Source: Sedimentisphaerales bacterium (GTDB lineage Bacteria; Planctomycetota; Phycisphaerae; Sedimentisphaerales; SM23-30). Taken from it: a stretch of DNA of 64,000 nt. The notes beneath the pieces were generated by a model that saw only the letters and a program-made list of their open reading frames with translations, had not been told where the DNA came from and did no database searches. Each line of letters begins with the position of its first letter. Positions within the stretch are counted from its first letter, which is position 1. Positions 1 to 8,962 of the stretch are shown here, in pieces. A program made the translations under genes and the position numbers. Location of the stretch: assembly GCA_016928435.1 (NCBI GenBank), contig JAFGKT010000008.1:1-64000 (forward strand). The letters run 5' to 3'.

Positions 1-3
1 CAT
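1..3 (-). CDS. possible start codon of a gene leaving the window
   Basis: Read on the minus strand the first three bases are ATG. An AAGGAG ribosome-binding sequence (complement of 15-20) lies 11 bases upstream, and a TATAAT-like -10 hexamer (complement of 37-42) lies further up. Together they suggest the 5' end of a leftward gene whose body is outside the window. Nothing can be said about its product. Confidence 0.3.
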
Positions 4-72
4 GAGCAAATGTTCTCCTTATCTATGGTGATAAGGATTATAATATATATTTTAATGGAAGTATAGGCTGTT

Positions 73-143
73 TGGGCAACACGCCCTATCAGCCCATACT
101 GACTTGGGGTGGCACCCTTTCGCGCAGCTAAAGGGTGGTTGAA
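73..143. repeat. dispersed palindromic repeats (family A, plus GGGC hairpin)
   Basis: ACCCTTT (114-120) pairs with AAAGGGT (130-136) around the loop CGCGCAGCT. The same unit recurs on the minus strand at 14041-14075 and on the plus strand at 57684-57720, with a half copy at 57632-57651. Just upstream, TGGGCAACACGCCC (73-86) recurs as its exact reverse complement at 31798-31811. The rest of the 380-base stretch before the first gene shows nothing else I can name. Confidence 0.7.
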
Positions 144-380
144 CGCCAATCAACGCTGCTCAGAACGTCATGCCGGACTTGATCGCCCCAGAAATATTGA
201 CAGACTCTCCAATCCGGCCCAATGGCCCCGACCTTTACATATCCCAGCCTTGACGCTAGAATAGGGTCGTTTTGCGGGTAATTTTGCCGTGTTGGTACTT
301 CCACCTCGGTTTTGGTTTTAGTGATGAGACATGAACAGTTGCGACGGCCTTGATTATGGCCGGCTAGGATTGGCGCAGTA

Positions 381-1847
381 ATGACGATAAAAATGGCGGT
401 ATTGACGGATCTTCACGCCTCAGCCCAGGCCGTGGGAGACCGTAGAGGCGATTGGGCTGAGGTTCTGCTCCTGCGGGCGGTGCATCGAATCAATCGTTGG
501 ATCAAACCCGATGTTACTTTGGTCTTGGGCGATCTTATCAACGACACTCAGGTTGATGTAGCTCGTTACGGCGGCATGCGGGAAACATTGGAGTTGTTGG
601 ATTCGCCGGTCATTATTCTGCCCGGCAACCATGATGTCGCACCGGATTCCTTTTACAAATATATGCCCGGCGGTGATGTCACCGAGGATATTGCCGGCTG
701 CCGGTTTGTCAGTTTCTTGGATGAGCAGACTCCAGGCTTTAATGCCAGGCGAAGTGTCGAAGATATAGCGAGACTGCGCGACGCGCGTCAGGGTTGGAAT
801 GGTCCGATTGTCGCGCTGCAGCATGTTCCTCTGATCCCGCCTGACAGTGGCGAAATACCATACAGCTATGATAATGCCGAGGAAGTCGTCGCCGCCATGA
901 AGCACGCCGGCGTCAATCTTACAATCTCGGGACATTATCACGAAGGTTGGGACTTGTTCGAGCGGGATGGAATTTGGTATTTGGTGGCGCCGGGATTGTG
1001 TGAAAGTCCGTTTACGTTTTTGGAGGTGCTTCTGGACGGCTCGGATGTGCGAGTCAACCGGCACGACCTGCGCTTGCCCGAACAATACCGATTAGTGGAT
1101 CGCCACATTCATACGCAGTTGGCGTATTGCAGTGAAAATATCACCGTAGAACGCACAGCGGAATTGGCGGAGTTATTCGGCTTGGCGGGGTTCGCCCTGG
1201 CCGAACATTCCGACCAACTCTATTGCGCCCAAGACACCTGGAATAAAAAGCAATATCTCTATGATGGATTCGATGCCGTCAACCCCCAAGAAAGCCGCGT
1301 AGAACAATATTTTTCCCTCGCTAAGAACGCCGGCATTCCCCGCCAATCGATCGGCTTAGAAGCCGAGTCCACCTACAAAGAACCTCTCTTAGTACGCGAT
1401 CAAGACCGAGCCCGTTGCGGATTCCTTATTGGCGCCGTCCATCAATTGCGCGAACTAAAAAAACAACAAACCCCCAGCGTCGAACGCGCCATTGACGATT
1501 TTCTAAGCCAAACCCAACAGGTCATAAACGCCGGCGTTGATATACTCGCCCACCCTTTTCGCATCTTTCGCCGACGAGGCCTTGAGCGTCCCGAATCCAT
1601 TTATGAACCCGTCGTCAAAATGCTCCGCGATGCGTCCGTTGCCGCGGAACTAAACTTCCACACCAACGACCCGCCCATAGAATTCGTCCGCCTCTGCCTC
1701 GCGGCCGGCGTCAAACTAGCGTTTGGCAGTGACGCCCACAATATGTACGAGGTAGGCGAGTTTTGGCCTCAAATCCAATTGCTGCGACAGGCCGGGTACA
1801 ACGGAGACTTCTCCGATATCCTCTGGCAAGGACCCAGCGATCGATAA
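381..1847 (+). CDS. metallophosphoesterase-PHP domain fusion protein
   Basis: A 488-residue protein joining two metal-dependent phosphoesterase folds. Residues 1-220 are a calcineurin-like domain with its full ligand set: D10 and H12, G50-D51 with N54, GNHD at 82-85, H148 and GHYH at 184-187. Residues 238-488 are a PHP domain: HIHT at 242-245, EH at 275-276, H391 and SDAH at 450-453. The metal centres of both halves look intact, so both are probably active. There is no signal peptide, so it is likely cytosolic. The substrate is unknown; a phosphodiester or nucleotide cleaved in two steps would be logical (inference). An AGGA lies 11 bases before the ATG; a second in-frame ATG at 393 is possible. 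From about codon 280 the coding strand turns from G-rich to C-rich. Confidence 0.85.
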   Translation: MTIKMAVLTDLHASAQAVGDRRGDWAEVLLLRAVHRINRWIKPDVTLVLGDLINDTQVDVARYGGMRETLELLDSPVIILPGNHDVAPDSFYKYMPGGDVTEDIAGCRFVSFLDEQTPGFNARRSVEDIARLRDARQGWNGPIVALQHVPLIPPDSGEIPYSYDNAEEVVAAMKHAGVNLTISGHYHEGWDLFERDGIWYLVAPGLCESPFTFLEVLLDGSDVRVNRHDLRLPEQYRLVDRHIHTQLAYCSENITVERTAELAELFGLAGFALAEHSDQLYCAQDTWNKKQYLYDGFDAVNPQESRVEQYFSLAKNAGIPRQSIGLEAESTYKEPLLVRDQDRARCGFLIGAVHQLRELKKQQTPSVERAIDDFLSQTQQVINAGVDILAHPFRIFRRRGLERPESIYEPVVKMLRDASVAAELNFHTNDPPIEFVRLCLAAGVKLAFGSDAHNMYEVGEFWPQIQLLRQAGYNGDFSDILWQGPSDR

Positions 1848-2042
1848 TAGCCGCTAGGAAACCCGACAATGTAAATCAAGAAAAAGTGCGACACGTAGCG
1901 GAGCGCAAGAGCCCGGAACGGAAATCGAACCCGCTGAGCAGAGCCGTTAATCAGTCCGTTTTAATACTTTACAGACGCCGTGGGGGCTGATATGATAACC
2001 GATGTGTCAAGCCGAGACGTTGATTCATCGCGGGGTAAAATT

Positions 2043-3704
2043 ATGAAACAATTGCTACTGTGTCTGTTGTTAACGGGATTTATGCTTGGGGGTCTCGGTT
2101 GCGTTGAAGAAACGCAGCCTGGTTGGGAGGCGAGTCGGCTGCAAGGGGAGGAAGTTTTCGCGGCTACGGTCGGGAATTACTGTGAGTTGATCGACTATCA
2201 AAGTGTCCAGGTCCGCGCTTACGCCATAGTTTGGGGACTGCCAGGCACCGGCTCAGCCGAGTGCCCGCCTCATGCCCGGGAGGAGCTGCTCAATTATCTG
2301 CGGCGGATTAGAGGCGAAGGACTATTGCCTCGCTACGCAGGTTTTACTGCCGATCAGATTCTCGCCAGCCGGACGACGGCTGTGGTGATGGTATCTGGTT
2401 ATGTTCCAGCCGGCGCGCCGGAAAACGAAAGTTTTGATGTGGAAATCTCAGCGTTGCCCGCGACGCAAACCACCAGTTTACAAGGAGGCTATCTGCTGCC
2501 GACGGACCTGCGAATCGTAGGTCCGGGTGCTTCGGGCAGAGTGGTGGCGTCGCGTCCTCACGCGGTGGCGGAGGGGCCGATCTTTGTCAACCCGTTTCCG
2601 CGGCCGGACGGTTCGGTGAGCGATACGCGTAGAGGCGTTATCCTAGGCGGAGGCCGGTCGATCAGGCCCAGGAGTATCCGTTTGGCGATTATCGAACCGG
2701 ACTTGCGTAACGCCCGTTTGATCGAAAACAGTCTCAATACCCGTTTTCCCCAGGAAGTCAATGAGCAGACAGCGACGGCGACACGAAGCGATGTGGTGCT
2801 GCGGGTGCCTCAGGAGTTCCGCGACGAATACAGTCATTTTGTAGCGTTGGCGTTGGCGGTGTATGTACGCAGTCAGGGCGGCTATCAGGATACGATACTG
2901 CGGGATCTGGATGCGCAGTTAGCCAACGGTGATATCGATTATGTCCGCGCAGCGTTAGCGTGGGAAGCTATTGGGCGTAACGCTCAGCCGTTCTTGCGAC
3001 GTTATTACGCCGACCCCGAAAGCGAGTTAGCTTTTTACGCGGCCGCGGCTGCGGCACGAATCGGCGATATGCAGGCAATAGACACTCTCATCGCAATCGC
3101 GGAAAACCCCAATCATCCGCAACAACTACTGGCCGCGCGGGACTTGGGCCGATACGCCAACGATCCATCGGCGCGAAGGGCTCTGATACGCCTGCTGAGC
3201 GATTCCAATGTTCGCTTGCGTATGTTGGCCTACGAAGCCCTGCGCAAAGTGGGTGATGGAAATGTTCGCAGCGAAAATTTGTTGAGTGGTTTTAGTTTGG
3301 ACATTGTCCGCTGTGCTGAAGGGGCTGAGCAATTTGTCGGTATCTGGGCGGTGTCAGGGCCGCGGATTGTGCTGTTCGGCGGCGATATAGTCTGTCCCAG
3401 CAATGTCTTTTACATGTCGCAAGATGGACGTCTGACGATCAACGCTGCCTCAGACAGCGAAGAGTTCTCGATCACACGCCAATTGGGTGACGCGGGACAG
3501 ATGGTTCAAGCTCGCTCGGCTTTGACGGTGGCGGACTTGGTGCGGGTCATGGCTCGGCCTTTGGCGACCAGGCAATCAGACGGCCAGACCGGCTTGGCGA
3601 TGACATTTTCCGAGATTGTCGGCGCGCTCCACGGGCTGCACGAAGACGGCGTGATACCCGGCGGGTTCCAACTGCATCGAGTCGAAGGCGACCTGACAAG
3701 ATAA
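2043..3704 (+). CDS. FlgI-like lipoprotein with HEAT repeats
   Basis: 553 residues. I start at ATG 2043 because it gives a lipoprotein signal peptide (MKQLLLC..., Cys near residue 20 in the context LGGLGC); an upstream in-frame GTG at 1980 adds a polar leader that would hide it. Residues 40-270 resemble the flagellar P-ring protein FlgI: a YAIVWGLPGTG segment and an FDVEISALP...LQGGYLLPTDL segment match that family's landmarks. Residues 290-420 contain HEAT-like helical repeats (for example RDLGRYANDPSARRALIRLL). A C-terminal domain of about 150 residues is unassigned. No flagellar gene is nearby, so an envelope role unrelated to motility is more likely than a true P-ring (inference). Confidence 0.7.
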   Translation: MKQLLLCLLLTGFMLGGLGCVEETQPGWEASRLQGEEVFAATVGNYCELIDYQSVQVRAYAIVWGLPGTGSAECPPHAREELLNYLRRIRGEGLLPRYAGFTADQILASRTTAVVMVSGYVPAGAPENESFDVEISALPATQTTSLQGGYLLPTDLRIVGPGASGRVVASRPHAVAEGPIFVNPFPRPDGSVSDTRRGVILGGGRSIRPRSIRLAIIEPDLRNARLIENSLNTRFPQEVNEQTATATRSDVVLRVPQEFRDEYSHFVALALAVYVRSQGGYQDTILRDLDAQLANGDIDYVRAALAWEAIGRNAQPFLRRYYADPESELAFYAAAAAARIGDMQAIDTLIAIAENPNHPQQLLAARDLGRYANDPSARRALIRLLSDSNVRLRMLAYEALRKVGDGNVRSENLLSGFSLDIVRCAEGAEQFVGIWAVSGPRIVLFGGDIVCPSNVFYMSQDGRLTINAASDSEEFSITRQLGDAGQMVQARSALTVADLVRVMARPLATRQSDGQTGLAMTFSEIVGALHGLHEDGVIPGGFQLHRVEGDLTR

Positions 3705-4006
3705 CCTATTCACAGGGGCTAGGCCGTCTGAATATGCCGGGGCAGGTGCCGTAGGGAGATTTTGCTTATCCCCGTAAGATTTGTTGACGTTTGACGCTAT
3801 TGCGGGTACAAGATACCAATTGGTTATCGGTCTGGATATATAAGTGGTAGGCCCAGAACGGCAAGACAGTGTTTCGCCGTTGGCTTTGGGGCTGAAAATA
3901 GGTTTTTTCTGATGAATAAGGACCGATAATTGCGATTAATTAATACATATGCAATCTATACCTGGAAGGTATCGTCGGCGGATGTCATGGAGGACACGGA
4001 CAGGCT
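3705..4006. other. intergenic region upstream of smc
   Basis: About 300 bases without a coding region. Two tandem TTGACG hexamers (3784-3789 and 3791-3796) precede TACAAG at a 17-base spacing from the first, a possible sigma-70-type promoter for smc with a long leader. No hairpin terminator or RNA gene was seen. Confidence 0.3.
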
Positions 4007-7000
4007 ATGCAACTAAAGAAGATTACCGTTTGCGGGTTCAAGAGTTTCGCGGACAAGACGGAGTTCGAGTTCGGTGATGGGGTTACCGTTGTGGTGGGGC
4101 CCAATGGGTGCGGCAAAAGTAATATTGTTGATGCTGTGAAGTGGGTGCTGGGTGAACAGAGCGCCAAGAGTCTGCGCGGCGGGCAGATGCTGGATGTGAT
4201 TTTCAACGGCACCACTAATCGCAAGAGTATGGGCATGGCGGAGGTGACGCTGACGTTTGGTAATACGCGGAATTTGCTGAACGTGGATCATGATGAGGTG
4301 GCGGTTACTCGACGGCTGTTTCGGTCGGGTGAGAGTCAGTATTTGCTGAACGGCAAGGCCTGCCGACTGAAGGATATTCGCGAGCTGTTTATGGATACGG
4401 GGGTGGGGGCGGACGCGTATTCGATAATCGAGCAGGGCAAGGTGGAGGTTTTGCTGCAATCTTCGGCTGAGGATCGGCGGGCGGTGTTCGAAGAGGCCGC
4501 GGGTATAAGTCGATACAAAGCACGCAAAAAGGAGTCGCTGCGGAAGCTGGATCGGACCGAGCAGAACCTGCTGCGACTGACGGACATAATCGGCGAGTTG
4601 GAAAAACAATTGCGTTCGATTAGATACCAGGCGGGCAAAGCACGGAACTACCAAGTCTATACCACGCGTCTAAAGGAACTGCAACTAAATCAGTTCTTGG
4701 CGGAGTACCACAAATTCAGCAAAGAAGCTGAGGCGGGCAAAGACAAGCTGACGCAATTGCAGGATGAATTGATCGCGATTACCACAGGGTTAGAGAAAAC
4801 GCAAACGCGGCTGAGCGTTTTGGACCATTCGATTGACGAAGTGGACCGTCAGTTGCGCCAGACCGAAGGGGAATTGCTGCAATGCACCAGCCAGATCGGC
4901 ACGCAGCAGGACCGAATTGAATATGGTCATAAACGCTGCGCCGAGATCGAAGAATTGATGAACAGAGGACGCGGTCAGATTCGTTCGCTGCGGCAACAGA
5001 TCACGAAACTACAGGAAGACGGCGCCGAGGCCCGGCAAGAGAACGAGCAAGCCCAAAAAGAACTGGAAGTAAAACAAGCGGAATTGAACCAGTTGCAGGA
5101 CGCCCGGCAAGAACGGGCCCTGGAACTGAACGAATACCGGGCCCAGTTGGAGGATGAGAAAAGCGGGCTTATCGATATTGTCCGGCGAACGGCGCAGATA
5201 CACAACGAGATTAATAGTTTGGATCTGCGTAAAGATAACTTGGCTGGACAAAAAAATCGTTTGCATGACCGCTCGGGTAAGATATCCGCGGAGATGGAAT
5301 CGCTGTTTACCGAGAGAGCGCAACTGGACGCGAAGCTGGAAGAAATTCAAGTGCTGCTTACCGATTCGCAGCAGCAGTTGGAAGGCAAACGGCAGCAGCT
5401 AGCGCAGCTAAGTGAAGAACGGCTAAGCTGCAATGAGGATTTAGCGGCGGCGAAAGAGTATCGCAGCGGTTTGATGTCAAGGCGTCAATTATTGGCGGAT
5501 ATGGAAAGTAAGCTGGAAGGGGTGGATGCCGGGGTAAAGCAGGTATTACAGGCCAAGGCCGAGGATGGGCAGCAGTTTTATTATGTCAAGGGTATGTTGG
5601 CGGAACTGCTGCGGGCGGATGTGCAATACGCGACGATAATCGAAGCGGCGTTGGGGGAGAAGTCGCAGTATTTGATCGCGACCAGCGGTGAGGCGGTTCT
5701 GCAAGACTGCGAACGGCTGCGGGAGTTGAGCGGTCGGGTGCGGATGTTATGCTTGGATCGGGTTCCGGCCTATACGAACGGCTATGACTTCGCACAACAT
5801 GAGGAGGTTCAGGCCCGGGCGATCGATTTGGTGTCTTATCCGGAAGATTGCGAGCGGTTGGCTTATCATTTGTTGGGCAAAACGATATTGGTTGACAGTA
5901 TCGAGTCGGCGTTGCGGCTGGCGGAGGTGGTGCCGAGCGGTTATCGCTGGGTTAGTTTGGCGGGCGAGGTTTTGGAAGCCGATGGTACGCTGCATCTGGG
6001 GCCTCAGACGGGCCAGGCGGGGCTGATTTCGCGTAAGAGTGAACTGCGGCAACTGGAAGAAGACCTGGTTGATACGGATGAGCGAATTAGAGATCTGCAA
6101 AACCAAGCGGAGCAATACGCCAGCCAGGCGGGGCACCTGGAAAAGAATTTGCAGGAGCTGCGCACAGCGATTTATGAATCGAATACGGAGAAGGTGGAAA
6201 CCTCGGGTCGGCGCGATCGATTGGAACATGATATTGATCGGTTGAAACAAGAACAGCCGATTATCGCTTCGGAGCTGGCGGGCTTGGAAGAGCAGATCGG
6301 CGAGGCGATGGAATTGCAGGCTTCCAGCAGGCAGAACCTGGTTGACCTGGAGTCGATAAACGAACAACGCAAAGAGCAGATAAGCGCGCTGGAAGAAACG
6401 ATAAGGCAGTTGCAGAGCGAGGATCAGCAGAAGTCGGATGAAATAACGGAGATGAAGGTGTCTTTGGGTCAGACGCAGCAGAAGCGTTTGGCGCTGCGGG
6501 AGCGGATCGCGGCGATGGATTCGCAGTTGCAGCAGTTGAAGCATAACATGGAGACACTGACGACAGACTTGACGAACTCGCAGCATAATCTGGAAACGGC
6601 ACAACGAGGTATTTTAGCGGCTGAATCGCAGATATCGCAATTGTTCCTGACCAGGCAGCAACAGCAGGAACAAAGTCATAAACTTCGGGACGAGCGGGAA
6701 GAACTGGCAGCGGAGAAGGAAGAACTGACAGAAACGGCGGCTCGGCAGAACCGTCAGCGGTCGGAGTGCCAGGAGTCGCTGCACGATGCTCAGATGCATT
6801 TGAACGAGACGCAGTTGCGTTTGGAAAATTTGGTCGGCAGGGCGCAAGAGCAGGTGGGGCTGGACTTGGCGGAATACTATCAGCGGGTGCTGACGGCGCA
6901 GGAAGAATCGCAAGCAAAAGCGGCGCTGACGGACGGACAAGAGCAAGAAGAACCAGCGCAAGCGGCTGCTGAGCAGGCTGAAGGCGAAAAGGTTGAGGCT

Positions 7001-7735
7001 GCCGCAGAGCAAGCGGAAGATGAGGAGGAGCAAGGGCCGGCGAATTTGATTAAGCTGGGTGAGCCGGTGGATTGGGAAGCGGTGAGCCAAGAGATAGCGG
7101 ATTTGAAAGGCAAGATCGAACGGCTGGGCAACGTGAATGTAAACGCGATAAGCGAACAAGAAGAATTGGAGAAGCGGGCGGAGTATTTGAACGGGCAATT
7201 GCAGGACCTGGAAGAGTCGAAACGGCAATTGGAACAGTTGATCGAAAAGATCAATACTGAAAGTGAACAGCGGTTTAGAGCGAACTTTGAAGCGATCCAA
7301 GAGAATTTCGCGGAGTTGTTCCGTAAGCTGTTCGGCGGCGGCCGGGCGGAGATCGTGCTGGAAGATCCGGATAATATTTTGGAATGCGGGATCGAGATCG
7401 TGGCCCGGCCTCCCGGAAAGCAGTTGCGTAGCATATCGCTGATGAGCGGCGGCGAAAAGACGATGACGGCGGTGGCGCTGCTGTTGGGGATATTCAAGAG
7501 CAAGCCGAGCCCGTTCTGTCTGCTGGATGAGGTGGACGCGGCATTGGACGAAGCGAACGTGGAACGCTTTACCCTGGTAGTGAAAGAGTTCTTGGAAGAT
7601 TCGCAGTTCGTGATTATTACCCACTCGCGACGAACGATGAGCGTGGCGGATGTGATCTACGGTATTACAATGCAGGAACAGGGGGTCAGCAAGAAAGTCT
7701 CAGTGCAGTTCAATAGTGCCGAGGCGGTAGCTTGA
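4007..7735 (+). CDS. smc: chromosome segregation SMC ATPase
   Basis: 1242 residues with the complete SMC plan. The N-terminal ATPase half has Walker A GPNGCGKSN (31-39). Two long coiled-coil arms flank a hinge at roughly residues 500-675. The C-terminal half has the signature LMSGGEKTM (about 1143-1151) and Walker B FCLLDEVDAALDE (from about 1169). Known role: dimeric DNA-organising ATPase working with ScpA and ScpB, neither of which is in the window. One oddity is a low-complexity Glu/Ala/Gln stretch at about residues 965-1015, inserted in the second arm before the C-terminal head. The start matches the family's usual opening; an AGG lies just before the ATG and a stronger GGAGG slightly further up. 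Confidence 0.97.
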   Translation: MQLKKITVCGFKSFADKTEFEFGDGVTVVVGPNGCGKSNIVDAVKWVLGEQSAKSLRGGQMLDVIFNGTTNRKSMGMAEVTLTFGNTRNLLNVDHDEVAVTRRLFRSGESQYLLNGKACRLKDIRELFMDTGVGADAYSIIEQGKVEVLLQSSAEDRRAVFEEAAGISRYKARKKESLRKLDRTEQNLLRLTDIIGELEKQLRSIRYQAGKARNYQVYTTRLKELQLNQFLAEYHKFSKEAEAGKDKLTQLQDELIAITTGLEKTQTRLSVLDHSIDEVDRQLRQTEGELLQCTSQIGTQQDRIEYGHKRCAEIEELMNRGRGQIRSLRQQITKLQEDGAEARQENEQAQKELEVKQAELNQLQDARQERALELNEYRAQLEDEKSGLIDIVRRTAQIHNEINSLDLRKDNLAGQKNRLHDRSGKISAEMESLFTERAQLDAKLEEIQVLLTDSQQQLEGKRQQLAQLSEERLSCNEDLAAAKEYRSGLMSRRQLLADMESKLEGVDAGVKQVLQAKAEDGQQFYYVKGMLAELLRADVQYATIIEAALGEKSQYLIATSGEAVLQDCERLRELSGRVRMLCLDRVPAYTNGYDFAQHEEVQARAIDLVSYPEDCERLAYHLLGKTILVDSIESALRLAEVVPSGYRWVSLAGEVLEADGTLHLGPQTGQAGLISRKSELRQLEEDLVDTDERIRDLQNQAEQYASQAGHLEKNLQELRTAIYESNTEKVETSGRRDRLEHDIDRLKQEQPIIASELAGLEEQIGEAMELQASSRQNLVDLESINEQRKEQISALEETIRQLQSEDQQKSDEITEMKVSLGQTQQKRLALRERIAAMDSQLQQLKHNMETLTTDLTNSQHNLETAQRGILAAESQISQLFLTRQQQQEQSHKLRDEREELAAEKEELTETAARQNRQRSECQESLHDAQMHLNETQLRLENLVGRAQEQVGLDLAEYYQRVLTAQEESQAKAALTDGQEQEEPAQAAAEQAEGEKVEAAAEQAEDEEEQGPANLIKLGEPVDWEAVSQEIADLKGKIERLGNVNVNAISEQEELEKRAEYLNGQLQDLEESKRQLEQLIEKINTESEQRFRANFEAIQENFAELFRKLFGGGRAEIVLEDPDNILECGIEIVARPPGKQLRSISLMSGGEKTMTAVALLLGIFKSKPSPFCLLDEVDAALDEANVERFTLVVKEFLEDSQFVIITHSRRTMSVADVIYGITMQEQGVSKKVSVQFNSAEAVA

Positions 7736-7782
7736 CGCTGTGCCCGCGTTGAGGGTAATGATTTATGTTACAGTTGAGGATT

Positions 7783-8526
7783 TCAGGTGCGTTTTCGGTG
7801 TAGGATGACGAAGGCGGCTAGGCTTAGGAGCGTTATGGTTGCTGGTTCTGGGGTTATGACGAATGCCAGGTCGATGCTCTGACCAGCCATGGGGTGTCTT
7901 GCGGGGTATTTCAGTTCGGCCCATCCGCCGGTTGCTGTACGGTACACGGCGTCATCCTCGAAATGGTCCAGTGAAGTTTTCCAGCCATCGGCGTTGCTGG
8001 TATCTATTGTAATTCCGAGCCAGTAGATTTCGCCCAGCTTCTGGGTGAAGGGGTTTCTAATATTGGTGAGGTTCATCTGGAAGTATGAGTCATGGTCGTT
8101 AGGGACGTAGATGTTGGCGACGGGATCGTACCATCCCTGAACTCCTGTACCGCCGGGCACTGACTTATAGTCGAAATCCTCGCCGAGCGGAAATAGATCA
8201 GCCTGCCACAGTGATTCGCCGGGTCTGCTGTAAGGGACGCGATCACTGGCGGGGATGTTGGCGAATATCTCAACGTGGATATCCCAGAGGAATGGGATTT
8301 CGCCTTGGCTGTGCGAGACCCAGAAGTGGATGTCGCGAACCGGACCGGTCCAACTGCACTGCCAGTCGTCAGCGAGTATATAAGGGGCTTCGAAACTGAC
8401 GTCTAGGCCGCACGGGTCCGGCAGTTGGGGGTAGTGCATTTTGTGACCGTCGTCGGGTGCCCAGTCGGCCAATACTATTGTACTTGTGAGCAGAACACAG
8501 CAAATTGTCATTAGTAGATGTTTCAT
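7783..8526 (-). CDS. secreted PEP-CTERM protein (shared planctomycete domain)
   Basis: 247 residues. The start at 8526 is fixed by an AAAGGA Shine-Dalgarno and gives a classical signal peptide (MKHLLMTICCVLL...). The C-terminus is a PEP-CTERM sorting signal: PEP motif, hydrophobic helix, then HRKRT; this tail is known to direct export and processing by an exosortase. The mature domain (DGHKMHYPQLPD, LADDWQC, DIHFWVS, SIDLAFVI) matches the N-terminal domain of the gene at 39836-42781 along its whole length. It may be the family I know as DUF7901, but the number should be verified. The function is unknown; it is probably surface-exposed. Confidence 0.85.
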   Translation of the reverse strand: MKHLLMTICCVLLTSTIVLADWAPDDGHKMHYPQLPDPCGLDVSFEAPYILADDWQCSWTGPVRDIHFWVSHSQGEIPFLWDIHVEIFANIPASDRVPYSRPGESLWQADLFPLGEDFDYKSVPGGTGVQGWYDPVANIYVPNDHDSYFQMNLTNIRNPFTQKLGEIYWLGITIDTSNADGWKTSLDHFEDDAVYRTATGGWAELKYPARHPMAGQSIDLAFVITPEPATITLLSLAAFVILHRKRT

Positions 8527-8962
8527 GATTTTTTCCTTTGGATTGTCTGTTACTTGTTGTTTTGCTGGGAACATTCCGCAGCAATACATTTTCAATCCTC
8601 CGGTTGCAGCAGAAACTGTTTTTGCATTTGCACCTTCTTTCTAATAGTTATGACATAGACAATTGGTTTTTCTATGGGATCGGTTTTATCGCTGAGGCGC
8701 GCATGAGCATTAAAGGTTTGTTGTATTTTTTCTGTTCGAAGGAGAAATGATTTTTACGATGCGCGCAGAACCACCGGCTCGCCTTTTTCGCACACTGGGA
8801 AACCTCTCTCTACTCCATGGACCAGAACAGCCCATAGATCTATATTTTTAATATATACCTAGACGGCTGAAAAATCAAGTGCAATCCCGATTGTCGCTGG
8901 GTCTTTTCGCAAAGAGTTGTTTTTTGGTGGGAAAGGACAGACGTGAAGGAACACTGTTATTG
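8527..8962. other. intergenic leader of the PEP-CTERM gene
   Basis: About 435 bases without a supported gene. On the minus strand TTGATT (8873-8878) and TATATT (8850-8855) are 17 bases apart, a plausible promoter for the PEP-CTERM gene with a leader of roughly 320 bases. No known riboswitch pattern was recognised in the leader. Confidence 0.35.

Noticed and set aside
33..55. AT-rich palindrome TATAATATATATTTTAAT as a second dif candidate
   Set aside because: It lacks the TTATGT arm and fits better as a promoter -10 region.
1905..1948. tRNA-like 3' end on the minus strand (GGGTTCGATTTCCGTTCCGG)
   Set aside because: The T-arm-like part is only wobble-paired and no matching 5' acceptor, D-arm or anticodon arm exists upstream; at most a chance or remnant sequence.
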